36,794 nucleotides of DNA, from positions 1 through 36,794 of the forward strand of contig JACQGN010000001.1 in NCBI GenBank assembly GCA_016199545.1, read 5' to 3'. The position numbers and the translations under genes are program-made. This DNA comes from Betaproteobacteria bacterium. GTDB lineage: Bacteria > Pseudomonadota > Gammaproteobacteria > Burkholderiales > SG8-41. Under the pieces are notes generated by a model. The model did no database searches, had not been told where the DNA came from, and saw only the letters and a program-made list of their open reading frames with translations. Below, in pieces: positions 27,103 through 35,340 of this stretch (position 1 is its first letter; every line of letters starts with the position of its first letter).

Positions 27103-27287
27103 TCGATCTTGATGTTGTTCTCGACGACGATCTTTCCCCAGTCCTTGATCTCTTTCAGCACGAACTGCTGGAATTCCTCCGGGGACTTGTTGACGACCAC
27201 CGACATGAACACCTTCGACAGCGATGCCTTCATCTCGGGGCTCAGCATGATCTTCACCACATGTCGGTCACGCCGTCTGTTTCTCAT
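27099..27287 (-). pseudogene. C-terminal remnant of a Bug/TctC receptor
   Basis: The last 50 or so residues encoded here, with SPEMKASLSKVF, NKSPEEFQQFVLKEIKDWG and the end KIVVENNIKIE, match the usual C-terminal helix and tail of Bug receptors. No signal peptide or ligand-binding domain precedes it. Upstream the frame runs into the end of the Gfo/Idh/MocA gene, with which it overlaps. It is best read as the leftover of a deleted receptor gene in the operon. The more N-terminal residues of the frame (MRNRRRDRHVVK) are probably not original. Confidence 0.65.
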
Positions 27288-28386
27288 CTTCCGGTGAAAT
27301 GGGCAGCTTGACCGGGCGCTTCAGGCGGGCCGACAGGTCGATCGCCTTGGTCAGCATCAAGCGGTTGTGTCCCTCGGCGGCAGTTGCGTGCTGGGTGGGT
27401 ACGCCCAGCGAAATGCGATTGAGCCACGAATTCGTTTCCTCGCGCATCGGGCCGCGTAATTCACCCAGTGCCATGTCGCCGACCGGGTAGCTCGTCAGGA
27501 AGTCGACGTGGCGGCGCTTGTCCGGCGCGTAGCCTTCAGCCTGGATCAGGTTGGTGGCGAGCACGATGTCACGGTGGGTGTCGTCGATGGTGAGCACGCC
27601 CTCGGTTCCCACCGCGCCGATCTCGAGGCTATAGACCGCGCCCGGCCAGATCTCGGGCAAGCCCCAGTTGATCACGCCGTGGTAGATGGCGCCGTCGTCG
27701 AAAGTAATGGTATAGCCGGTGCCGTCGATGCCCTTCCAGGCCGGTCCCAGCGCTTTGTTCACCGAGCGCGCGTAGACCTCGACCGGTGTTTTCCCTTCCA
27801 TCAGCCACATCACCACGTCGAGCGCGTGCGTGCCTGAGATCACCATCGGCGAGATTTCCGCGGGATTGTCGCTGCGTTGGTAGTTGTCGATGGCAACCAG
27901 CCGGTTCATGAACGCGCGCGAAGTCACCATGGTGACTTCACCGAGCGCGCCCGCGCGGACTTTCTCCTTCGCCACCAGCCAGCGCCGGCGGAAGCGTTGC
28001 GTGTAGCCGACCACGGCGTCGACGCCGGATTTCTGGATCGCGGCGAGCGTCGCCGCCGACTCGGCGAGGTCAGTCGCGAGCGGTTTCTCGATCAGCATCG
28101 GCAGCTTGCGCTCAGCGGCGAACACCACCGGATCGACGTGCAGATGTTCATCGGTCGAGACCATCACGGCATTGACTTCAGGGCGGCTCAAAAGCTCGCG
28201 AAAATCGGTGGTGACGAACTCGGCGCTGCATTTTTCGCGCACGATCTCGCCGCGCTCCGGGTTTTTTTCGGCGAGGCCAATCCAGCCGACTTCGGGGTGG
28301 CGCGTCGCGAGCTCGCCGCGGATCAGGCCGACCCGCCCGGCGCCGACGATCGCGAGTCCGATCTTCTTGGGCTGTTTTCTTGTCAT
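27268..28386 (-). CDS. Gfo/Idh/MocA family NAD(P)-dependent oxidoreductase
   Basis: A protein of about 372 residues with an N-terminal Rossmann domain (AIVGAGRVGLIRGE) and the EKPLATD motif holding the conserved Lys. A C-terminal beta-sheet dimer domain follows from about residue 130. HALDVVMWL lies in the position of the family's active-site His/Asp region. Such enzymes oxidise or reduce hydroxyl groups of sugars, inositols or sugar acids. The start is taken as ATG 28386 after GAAGA; a TTG at 28395 is possible. The 3' end overlaps the Bug remnant frame. A second gene of the same family lies 57 bases upstream on the same strand, which suggests two successive or paired redox steps. The substrate is unknown. 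Confidence 0.87.
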   Translation of the reverse strand: MTRKQPKKIGLAIVGAGRVGLIRGELATRHPEVGWIGLAEKNPERGEIVREKCSAEFVTTDFRELLSRPEVNAVMVSTDEHLHVDPVVFAAERKLPMLIEKPLATDLAESAATLAAIQKSGVDAVVGYTQRFRRRWLVAKEKVRAGALGEVTMVTSRAFMNRLVAIDNYQRSDNPAEISPMVISGTHALDVVMWLMEGKTPVEVYARSVNKALGPAWKGIDGTGYTITFDDGAIYHGVINWGLPEIWPGAVYSLEIGAVGTEGVLTIDDTHRDIVLATNLIQAEGYAPDKRRHVDFLTSYPVGDMALGELRGPMREETNSWLNRISLGVPTQHATAAEGHNRLMLTKAIDLSARLKRPVKLPISPEDEKQTA

Positions 28387-28443
28387 ATTCTTCAATACCT
28401 GGAATGCTTGGCCAGTGTTCTCTGTGGCTGACCTTCTTGCTAG

Positions 28444-29517
28444 TCAGCGTGCCGCGCCGGCGGCGAGCGCAGGACGGGATTCCGGCAGGGGCAGGGTGAC
28501 CGGTTCGTTGCGTTCGGCAGAGAGGTCGGCGGCGATATAGAGTTCCATCACCTGCCGTGCCTGCTCCGGTTTCACCAGCACGGGGCGGTCGCAGGCAACC
28601 GCTTCCAGAAAATGGATGGTTTCCCGCTCCATCGGTCCCGCGTAGGCGTGGTCGACGAACTCACCCGGCATCGACGACATCGGCAGGCGCATGCCGTCTT
28701 TCATGGTATTCAACACCACGTCACGATGGCTGTCGTCCACCAGCAACGCACCCTCGGTGCCGATCATCTCGATCCATGTCGTCGCGAAATTCGGATAGCC
28801 GGGAGGCAGACTCCAGCCACCACCGACGACAAACGAGATGCCGTTATCCATGGTGACCATGATCCACTGGTTGTCGGGAATGTCGCCCCCGGTCGCTTCC
28901 TTCATTGCCCCGTAGTTCACCTGGGAATACACCCGCACCGGTTTGGCCGGTTCCAGGCACCACAGGACGAAATCGAGATCGTGGGTCGCTTCCATGGCAG
29001 CCGGAGACAGCTTGCTGCGTCCGGTGATCTTTTTGCCGAGGCCGCGCGTGATATGCCGGCTCACCAGCGCGCTGACCGGCCGGCCGATCTTGCCCTCGGT
29101 GATCGACTTCTTGACGAATGCATGCTTGGGATTGAAGCGTTGCGAATAGCCGATCGTGAACTTGAGACCGCTGCGGTTCGCAATTGCGATCAGCTCGTCG
29201 GCCTCGTGCAGTTCAATCGCGATCGGCTTTTCGAGGAACACGTGCTTTCCAGCAAGCAGGCTGTCGCGTGCCATCGGATAGTGCGTGCTCTCCGGCGTAG
29301 CCGAGATATAGACCGCCTCGATTTCCTGGATCTTGAGCAGTTCGCGGTAATCCGCGGTGGCGGTGCGCGGGTGAGTTGCGTTCGCGACCTCGGCCAGGCG
29401 TTCAGGACGCGTTTCGGCGATATGCAGGCCTCGCACCAGCGCGTGACCGGCGCACGTCTGAGCACGAATACCGCCGCACCAGCCGGTGCCGATGACTGCG
29501 ACTTCCACGGGTTTCAC
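28444..29517 (-). CDS. Gfo/Idh/MocA family NAD(P)-dependent oxidoreductase, first gene of minus-strand cluster
   Basis: A protein of about 357 residues. The Rossmann motif is AVIGTGWCGGIRAQTC and the conserved Lys lies in FLEKPIAIELHEADEL. The C-terminal domain contains ATHDLDFVLWCLE, matching the His/Asp segment of its neighbour, and the two proteins are clearly similar throughout. The start is GTG 29517, five bases after GAGGAAG; a frame start at 29532 lacks such a site. A TTGGCG-17-TACAAT promoter lies about 95 bases upstream on this strand, so this gene probably leads the long minus-strand operon that runs to about 19-21 kb. The substrate, likely a polyhydroxy acid or sugar, is inferred only from the family. 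Confidence 0.87.
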   Translation of the reverse strand: MKPVEVAVIGTGWCGGIRAQTCAGHALVRGLHIAETRPERLAEVANATHPRTATADYRELLKIQEIEAVYISATPESTHYPMARDSLLAGKHVFLEKPIAIELHEADELIAIANRSGLKFTIGYSQRFNPKHAFVKKSITEGKIGRPVSALVSRHITRGLGKKITGRSKLSPAAMEATHDLDFVLWCLEPAKPVRVYSQVNYGAMKEATGGDIPDNQWIMVTMDNGISFVVGGGWSLPPGYPNFATTWIEMIGTEGALLVDDSHRDVVLNTMKDGMRLPMSSMPGEFVDHAYAGPMERETIHFLEAVACDRPVLVKPEQARQVMELYIAADLSAERNEPVTLPLPESRPALAAGAAR

Positions 29518-29609
29518 TCGACTTCCTCGCAATGGGCCGGGAGCAGGCGATCCCGGAGACAGTTACAGGGCAAAGGGAATGCTGCGGAGTTCGGGAATTT
29601 CTGGTGCAT

Positions 29610-29638
29610 ATTGTAACGGCTGGTCCCAGAACCGCCAA
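29610..29638 (-). promoter_or_regulatory. Sigma70-like promoter of the minus-strand catabolic cluster
   Basis: On the minus strand, TTGGCG (29638-29633) and TACAAT (29615-29610) are 17 bases apart. The predicted start near 29603 is about 85 bases upstream of the first gene. On the plus strand a TATCAT at 29649-29654 could serve the divergent gene, but no -35 match was found for it. Confidence 0.5.
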
Positions 29639-29747
29639 GCCGAACGTGTATCATAGTGCGCGAAGAGTTCGAACACGGGGCGAAGCCAGCGCGGGAATCG
29701 GGAGCGCGGGCGGATTGGCATGCATGAACCTGCGGGGGAGGGAACAC

Positions 29748-30806
29748 ATGCGGAAAAGAATTGCGGTGGTAGGCACGGGAGCGCTCGGCGGCTATGTCGG
29801 CGGCCATCTCGCGCATCAGGGCCACGATGTGACCTTGATCGACATGTGGCCCGAGCATATCGAGACCATACGGGCCCGCGGGCTGGAGCTCGACGGCATC
29901 ACGCCGGAGGAAAAATTCACGGTGACGCAGGCGAAAACCATGCATATCACCGAGCTGCAGTCGCTGTCGAAGCAGAAGCCCGTCGATATCGCGTTCGTGG
30001 CGGTCAAGTCCTACGATACCGAGTGGGCAACGATGATGATACGGCCTTATCTCGCGTCCGATGGCTACGTGGTGTCGCTGCAAAACTGCATCAATGAGGA
30101 AAGGATCGCGGGTATCGTCGGTTGGGGCAAGACGCTGGGAGTCGTCTCGTCGCTCATCTCGGTTGAACTCTACGAGCCGGGCCGGATACGCCGCATGGTC
30201 GAGAAGGGCGGCGACAAGCATACGGTGTTTCGCGTGGGCGAAGTGCACGGCGTGATCACGAAACGCGTCGAGGAACTCGTGTCCATGTTCTCCGCGATCG
30301 ACAGCGCGAAGGCGACGACCAATCTGTGGGGCGAGCGCTGGACCAAGCTGTGCCAGAACGGCATGCGCAACGGCGTGTCGGCGTCCACCGGCCTGAGCGG
30401 CAAGGAATGCGATCGCAACGATGCGATCCGGCGTTTTTCGATCAAGCTCGGCGGCGAAGCGGTACGCGTCGGCCAGGCGCTCGGCTATCAGCTCGTGAAT
30501 CTGGGCAAGCTCGCGCCGGAACGCCTCGCGCTTGCCAGCGAGGGCAACCAGGACGCCCTCGTGGAGATCGAAAACCTGATGATGTCCCGCGCGGCCTCGA
30601 ATCCGCGGGCCGGCATCCAGCGCCCGTCGATGGCGCAGGACATGCGCAAGGGCCGGCGCACCGAAATACAGTTCATGAACGGATTCATCGCCGAGAAAGG
30701 CGGGTTCGTCGGCGTCGCGGCGCCGGCCCACGAAAAGTTGACCGAGATCGTGACCCGGGTCGAGCGGGGCGAGATTCCGCAATCCCCGGCCAATCTCGGC
30801 GGCTAG
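29748..30806 (+). CDS. 2-dehydropantoate 2-reductase family protein (PanE/ApbA-like)
   Basis: A 352-residue NADPH-dependent reductase of the ketopantoate reductase family. The cofactor motif is VVGTGALGGYVGGHL. The active-site residues known from E. coli PanE have counterparts: Asn in SLQNCINEE, Lys in RWTKLCQNGMRN, and Ser and Glu in RPSMAQDMRKGRRTEI. The true start is ATG 29748 after GGGGGAGGGAAC; the longer open frame from 29532 is not supported. It is divergent from the Gfo/Idh/MocA genes and about 210 bases before a cupin gene. No other pantothenate gene is present, so a catabolic 2-oxoacid reductase role is more likely than vitamin synthesis. Confidence 0.85.
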   Translation: MRKRIAVVGTGALGGYVGGHLAHQGHDVTLIDMWPEHIETIRARGLELDGITPEEKFTVTQAKTMHITELQSLSKQKPVDIAFVAVKSYDTEWATMMIRPYLASDGYVVSLQNCINEERIAGIVGWGKTLGVVSSLISVELYEPGRIRRMVEKGGDKHTVFRVGEVHGVITKRVEELVSMFSAIDSAKATTNLWGERWTKLCQNGMRNGVSASTGLSGKECDRNDAIRRFSIKLGGEAVRVGQALGYQLVNLGKLAPERLALASEGNQDALVEIENLMMSRAASNPRAGIQRPSMAQDMRKGRRTEIQFMNGFIAEKGGFVGVAAPAHEKLTEIVTRVERGEIPQSPANLGG

Positions 30807-31017
30807 CAAGGGTGCCCGGAGCCCGCGGTGAGGCGGCGACTTCTCGCCGTTACGGCTCGCTGCCGTCATTGATCATCTCGTGCGCAATGCCGTTGCAGGG
30901 ACAGCCGATGAAATCCCCCGGGCCGATCTAAAATTGTTTTGGCGGCCCCCGCATGATAAATTACCGCGCCGGCCCCGCCTCGATCTCGAACCCACTTTCT
31001 GCAACAGGAACCACGGA

Positions 31018-31860
31018 ATGCCGTTTCACCGTTTCGAAGCGCTGGAGAGCAAAGCGCTTACCCCCGATCTCTCGACCGGCAGGGGGCCGGTGATCGAAGG
31101 CCAGTACCTGTATTTCTGTCTGGTGCACAAGGTCGCCGGCACGGGCTCGGAACTCCATTATCATCCGAACGAGTTGCTGATCTTCCCGGTGCGCGGTGCG
31201 TTGAACGCGATCGTCGGCAGGGACCGCCGGATCGCGGCACCCGGCACCTTCGTGCACGCGCCTGCCTACGCGCGCCATTCGATGAAAGCGACCGAGGAAG
31301 CGGACTGCTCGTATCTGTACATCAAGGACAAGACCTGGACAGTGGTGGGACTTGCAGCAGACCAGGCGGTGCCGGACAAGGCCTGGACCGTGGACGAAAT
31401 CAACCGGCTGCACACGAGCGGCACGCTGTCGCGATCGAAGCAGGACGGCGCCTCGCGCATGATCGTCGAGGGATTGAACGTCTGCTATTACCCGCTGCTC
31501 GACGCGCTCGATGCGCCCCAGGTGTCGGCGCGCCGCGTGTCCTGGATCGAGGGCGAGCGGCTTGCCTTCGGGCTGTTCGACGTTCCCGGCGGCTATGACG
31601 AGCCCGAATGCGCGAGTGCACGGGAAACCTTCATCTACATGATCGGCGGGAGCATGCGCGCCCGTGTGGGTCGCGAAGCGAAAACAGTGGGCGCCGGCGA
31701 CGTAATCGAAATACCGAAGGGGATGCGTTACCGCCTGAAGCCGGCGGCGCCCTGCGTCCGTTATGCGCTCGTCTGCTCGACGCCGTACCTGGAACAGCGG
31801 ATAGACGGCATGACCGCGGAGGAGCGCGAGCAGGCGCGCATTAACAACAAGGCGAACTGA
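31018..31860 (+). CDS. Bicupin protein with one complete metal site
   Basis: A 280-residue protein with two cupin barrels. The N-terminal one has both classical motifs: GTGSELHYHPNELLIFPVRG gives His, His and Glu, and PAYARHSMK gives the last His, so it should bind Fe or Mn. The C-terminal one (about 180-265) keeps the RETFIYMIGG and GDVIEIPKGMRYRL shape but lacks the metal histidines. Bicupins with such a layout include gentisate 1,2-dioxygenase-like ring-cleaving enzymes and isomerases; the substrate is not known. ATG 31018 follows AACAGGAACC. The next gene, a beta-hydroxyacid dehydrogenase, starts 49 bases later on the same strand. Confidence 0.82.
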   Translation: MPFHRFEALESKALTPDLSTGRGPVIEGQYLYFCLVHKVAGTGSELHYHPNELLIFPVRGALNAIVGRDRRIAAPGTFVHAPAYARHSMKATEEADCSYLYIKDKTWTVVGLAADQAVPDKAWTVDEINRLHTSGTLSRSKQDGASRMIVEGLNVCYYPLLDALDAPQVSARRVSWIEGERLAFGLFDVPGGYDEPECASARETFIYMIGGSMRARVGREAKTVGAGDVIEIPKGMRYRLKPAAPCVRYALVCSTPYLEQRIDGMTAEEREQARINNKAN

Positions 31861-31909
31861 TCGCAAGCACCGCACGATGATTCCCTGACGAGATACATCC
31901 CGCACAAAT

Positions 31910-32857
31910 ATGAGCAGAGTGGACTCCCGCAGCAGACCGGAGCCGGTCGGGCAGATCGGCCTGGGCATCATGGGCGGCGCATTTGCGAAGCACCTCCTTG
32001 AAGCGGGCTTTGACGTTGTCGGCTTCGACCCGGATCCGCGGCGCGCGGCGCAATTCACGCGCCATGGCGGACGCAGCGCCAAGTCCGGCGCGGCGGTTGT
32101 GACCCGATGCAGGACGATCATCACGTCGCTGCCGAGCATCAAAGCCTGCGACGCCGCGTTTTTCGGCCGCGACGGAATCGTGAGAGGGGCGCGGCGTGGC
32201 ACCGTGGTGATGGAAACCAGCACCATGCCGCTTGAGATCAAGACCGCGCTGCGCGACGGTTGCGCCGGGCGTGGAATCACCGTGCTCGACTGCCCGATCA
32301 GCGGCACCGGGGCGCAGGCAGCGGCCAAGGATATCTCGGTCTACGCCAGCGGCGAACGCGATGCCGTGAGACGGTGTACCGAGGTCATCAGCGGATTCTC
32401 GCGCAGCATGCACTATTGCGGACCATTCGGAAACGGCACGAAACTGAAATTCGTAGCCAATCTGCTGGTGACAATCCATAATCTTGCGGCCGCCGAAGCG
32501 ATCGTGCTCGGGCTGAAGTCGGGGCTCGATCTGGCGCTGCTGTACAAGGTGATCCGCGACGGCGCCGGGACGTCGCGCATGTTCGAAGTGCGCGGGCCGC
32601 TGATGGTCGCGAACGACTATTCCGACGCGCACATGAAGTGCGAGATCTACCAGAAGGATATCGACATCATCGGCGCGTTCGCGGCGAAGTTGCGATGCCC
32701 GACGCCGTTGTTCGAAGCGAGCAAGCCGTACTATTCGGCGGCGCTCGCCCAGGGGCACGCCAAAGAGGACACCGCCGCGATCTGTGCGGTGCTCGAACGC
32801 ATGGCCGGAATTGCGCGCAATCAACCACGTCAGAAGAAAGGGAAAGGCAGGAAATGA
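31910..32857 (+). CDS. NAD-binding beta-hydroxyacid dehydrogenase (3-hydroxyisobutyrate dehydrogenase family)
   Basis: A 315-residue oxidoreductase of the beta-hydroxyacid dehydrogenase family, oxidising 3-hydroxyacids such as hydroxyisobutyrate or tartronate semialdehyde-type compounds. The cofactor motif is QIGLGIMGGAFAKHL, the substrate motif is DCPISGTGAQA, and the catalytic Lys lies in GNGTKLKFVANLL (GxGxxxKxxxN pattern). The C-terminal helix domain with KDIDIIGAFA is also conserved. The N-terminus (MSRVDSRSRPEP) is slightly extended, and the C-terminus ends in a basic tail rich in Lys. The stop overlaps the next gene's ATG by 4 bases (ATGA), indicating translational coupling with the LVIVD-repeat protein. 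Confidence 0.86.
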   Translation: MSRVDSRSRPEPVGQIGLGIMGGAFAKHLLEAGFDVVGFDPDPRRAAQFTRHGGRSAKSGAAVVTRCRTIITSLPSIKACDAAFFGRDGIVRGARRGTVVMETSTMPLEIKTALRDGCAGRGITVLDCPISGTGAQAAAKDISVYASGERDAVRRCTEVISGFSRSMHYCGPFGNGTKLKFVANLLVTIHNLAAAEAIVLGLKSGLDLALLYKVIRDGAGTSRMFEVRGPLMVANDYSDAHMKCEIYQKDIDIIGAFAAKLRCPTPLFEASKPYYSAALAQGHAKEDTAAICAVLERMAGIARNQPRQKKGKGRK

Positions 32858-34098
32858 GCACCACGATGTCCACGCAATCCCAGGCGGCGCATACGCTCGC
32901 CTGGAACATGAAGTTGGTGGCGCAACACGAGCTGTCAGGTTTCGGCGGCGTGGGAGAGGGCACCAACGTGCAGAAGACCAAGGACGGCCGGCGCATCTTC
33001 TGGATGGCCCACGAGTCCGCGCCCAAAAATTTCACGGCGGTCGATGTCACGGACCCTCACAACCCGAAGCTGGTGGTGCAAACCGACCTGCCGCATGGCG
33101 ACATGCGTTCGAATTCCCTGGATGTGGTCGGCGACGTGATGGCCGTGGCGTACCAGACCAAGAAATGGGGGCTCAAGCCGGCCGGATTCGACCTGTTCGA
33201 CATCAGCGCGCCGGAGAAACCAAGGCTCATCTCGCACTTCGATGGCTCGGGACCGAGTTCGCGCGGCGCGCACTGCGTCTGGTTCGCGGACGGCGAGTAC
33301 GTGCACATGAGTTGCGGCGCGGCGGACTTTACGCCTACGAACGAGAAGGACGACCAGTTCTACCGCATCATCGATGTGCGCAATCCCTCGAAACCCGTGG
33401 AAGTGGGCCGCTGGTGGTATCCCGGCACCCGCAAGGGCGACGCTGAACCGCCGCCACCGCGCCACCCGAAGTTCGACGGCGGCTACCGCCCGCACAACAC
33501 CAACGTCTATCCGGGGCGCCCGGACCGGGCCTACGTCGCCTACATCGACGGCGGCGCCTGGATCCTCGACATCAGCGACAAGGCGCACCCCAAGGCGGTC
33601 GGACACCTGCAGTATTCGCCGCCCTACAACGGCTTCACCCACACCGTGATGCCGCTCATCTCGCGCGATCTCCTCATCATCAGCGACGAGTGCGTGCGGG
33701 ACAACGGCATCGACTGGCCGAAGCTCACCTGGGTGGTGGACGCGCGCACCGAGTCGAACCTGGTGCCGATCGCGACGCTGCCGCTGCCGCCGGTGGAGAC
33801 GTTCTCGAAGCGCGGCGGGCGCTTCGGCTCGCACAACATGCACGAGAACTATCCGGGCCCGTGCGCGTGGCGGTCGGACACGATCGTGGTCGCCACCTTC
33901 TTCAACGGCGGCGTGCGGGCGTACGACACCTCGAACCCGTACCAGCCGAAGGAAGTCGCCTACTTCGTGCCCGGCGCGCCGAAGATGTCGCGGGCTGGAG
34001 CGGTGCAGGTGAACGACGTTTTCGTCGACGATCGCGGACTGGTGTTTGCGGTCGACCGGTTTGCCGGCGGCCTCTACATCCTCGAAATGAGCCTCTGA
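32854..34098 (+). CDS. LVIVD repeat-containing beta-propeller-like protein
   Basis: A 414-residue protein built of repeats of the LVIVD type. The units carry an aspartate-hydrophobic-serine/asparagine pattern such as FTAVDVTDPHNPKLV, FDLFDISAPEKPRLI, YRIIDVRNPSKPVEV, WILDISDKAHPKAV and RAYDTSNPYQPKEV. The whole probably folds as a beta-propeller. No signal peptide is seen, which is unlike many surface LVIVD proteins, so it may be cytoplasmic. The long frame upstream of 32854 is a shadow of the previous gene. ATG 32854 follows AGGCAGGA and overlaps that gene's stop as ATGA, so the two are coupled. Several His and Asp residues could bind metal. Enzymatic activity is unknown. Confidence 0.83.
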   Translation: MSTTMSTQSQAAHTLAWNMKLVAQHELSGFGGVGEGTNVQKTKDGRRIFWMAHESAPKNFTAVDVTDPHNPKLVVQTDLPHGDMRSNSLDVVGDVMAVAYQTKKWGLKPAGFDLFDISAPEKPRLISHFDGSGPSSRGAHCVWFADGEYVHMSCGAADFTPTNEKDDQFYRIIDVRNPSKPVEVGRWWYPGTRKGDAEPPPPRHPKFDGGYRPHNTNVYPGRPDRAYVAYIDGGAWILDISDKAHPKAVGHLQYSPPYNGFTHTVMPLISRDLLIISDECVRDNGIDWPKLTWVVDARTESNLVPIATLPLPPVETFSKRGGRFGSHNMHENYPGPCAWRSDTIVVATFFNGGVRAYDTSNPYQPKEVAYFVPGAPKMSRAGAVQVNDVFVDDRGLVFAVDRFAGGLYILEMSL

Positions 34099-34126
34099 CG
34101 TGACGCTCGAGGTTCAACCGCAACTT

Positions 34127-34178
34127 AGAGTGCCTAACATGATGACCCGCACACGTGGTTCATCATGTTAGGCACTCT
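34127..34178. repeat. Perfect 19-bp inverted repeat containing the CobW start codon
   Basis: AGAGTGCCTAACATGATGA (34127-34145) is the exact reverse complement of 34160-34178, with a 14-base loop. The putative ATG of the GTPase gene (34165-34167) lies in the right arm. In mRNA the stem would bury the start region. It may be a terminator for the preceding gene, a mobile palindromic element, or an operator. Confidence 0.8.
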
Positions 34179-35232
34179 TACCGCGCGCGACCCGCTGGCG
34201 GGACGCATTCCCGTCAGCGTGGTGACGGGTTTCCTCGGCAGCGGCAAGACCACGCTCATCAACCGGCTGCTCAGGCGCCCCGACATGAACCGGGTCGCCG
34301 TGATCGTCAACGAGCTCGGAGAGGTCGGCATCGACAACGACCTGGTGGAGGTGTCCTCCGAGCAGATGATGCTGCTCAACAACGGCTGCCTGTGCTGCGT
34401 GCTGCGCGGGGATCTGGAAGAGACCATGCGCGATCTCTTCATCAAGCGCCGTAACGGCGAGATCATCGACTTCGATCGGGTCGTGATCGAGACGACAGGG
34501 CTCGCTGATCCGGCGCCGGTGATGCAAACGCTGATGACCGATACCATGCTCGAGGAGCAGTATCGCCTCGATTGCGTGGTCACTCTGGTCGATGCGGTGA
34601 ACGGCCTGGGGCAGATCGCGACCCTGCCGGAACCGGTGAAGCAGGCCGCTCTCGCCGATCGCCTCGTCATCACGAAATCGGACCTCGCCGACGCGGCGAA
34701 GCTCGAGGAGCTGGAGGCGAAATTGCGCGAGTTGAACCCGCCCGCGCCGATCAAACGCGCTCTCAACGGCGAGATCGAGCTCGCATTCCTGGTCGATGTC
34801 GGGCTGCGCAATGTCAAGGGCAAACTCGAGGATATCGCACGCTGGCTGGGTGCCGGCGAGCATGAGAGCGAGCGCGGAGATCATGACGAGCCCGCGCACG
34901 GCCATCGGCACGACACCGCAATCACGTCGTTTTGTCTGAGGTTCGAGCGGCCGTTCCCGTGGGCGGTATTCACGCAATGCATGGATGTGCTCACCGCCCT
35001 GCGCGGACCCGACCTCCTGCGGGTGAAAGGACTCGTCAACGTCGAATCGCGCGCAGGGCCCATGGTGGTGCAGGGCGTGCAGCACCTCTTTCATCCGCCG
35101 GTCGAATTGGCGGCATGGCCGAGCGAGGATCGCAGCTCGCGCATCGTCTTCATCACGCGTGGCATCGGGCGCAGCGAAGTCGCCAACCTGTTCGCCGCCA
35201 TTGGCGCTGTGCAGGGGCAGGCAAAAGGATGA
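34165..35232 (+). CDS. CobW/COG0523 family GTP-binding metal chaperone
   Basis: A 355-residue G3E GTPase. The P-loop is GFLGSGKT (residues 22-29), the metal-binding CxCC motif is NNGCLCC (Cys75, Cys77, Cys78), the Switch/Walker B region is VVIETTGLADP, and the guanine motif is ITKSD. A His/Asp/Glu-rich segment (HESERGDHDEPAHGHRHD) at about 232-250 links it to the C-terminal CobW domain and probably binds zinc or another metal. Such proteins deliver metal to target enzymes in the cytoplasm. The ATG at 34165 lies in the right arm of a 19-bp palindrome and has no ribosome binding site; a GTG further in could be used instead. A likely client is one of the neighbouring metal-dependent enzymes (cupin, M24), but this is inference. 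Confidence 0.9.
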   Translation: MLGTLTARDPLAGRIPVSVVTGFLGSGKTTLINRLLRRPDMNRVAVIVNELGEVGIDNDLVEVSSEQMMLLNNGCLCCVLRGDLEETMRDLFIKRRNGEIIDFDRVVIETTGLADPAPVMQTLMTDTMLEEQYRLDCVVTLVDAVNGLGQIATLPEPVKQAALADRLVITKSDLADAAKLEELEAKLRELNPPAPIKRALNGEIELAFLVDVGLRNVKGKLEDIARWLGAGEHESERGDHDEPAHGHRHDTAITSFCLRFERPFPWAVFTQCMDVLTALRGPDLLRVKGLVNVESRAGPMVVQGVQHLFHPPVELAAWPSEDRSSRIVFITRGIGRSEVANLFAAIGAVQGQAKG

Positions 35233-35244
35233 AGGCGCAAGAAC

Positions 35245-35324
35245 GTAGGTTGGGGTGAACAACGAGAACCCCAACAATCGACGTTCGTTCCGTGTTGGGC
35301 ATCTCTACGTTCAGCCCAACCTAC
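35245..35324. repeat. Dispersed-type palindromic repeat, GTAGGTTGGG...CCCAACCTAC
   Basis: GTAGGTTGGGGTGAAC (35245-35260) pairs with GTTCAGCCCAACCTAC (35309-35324) with one mismatch. A second stem inside pairs 35264-35276 with 35293-35305 (CCCCAACA/TGTTGGG core). This resembles a non-coding repeat family found many times in proteobacterial genomes. It lies between the CobW and hydrolase genes. Confidence 0.65.
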
Positions 35325-35340
35325 GCGGGTTGATTGAGTC

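Noticed and set aside
29514-30869. Open frame of 451 codons on the minus strand
   Set aside because: It lies opposite the PanE-like gene, whose cofactor and active-site motifs are complete, so this frame is a shadow.
30961-32328. Open frame of 455 codons on the minus strand
   Set aside because: It spans the antisense of two recognised genes (bicupin and beta-hydroxyacid dehydrogenase) and the gap between them, and shows no family resemblance.
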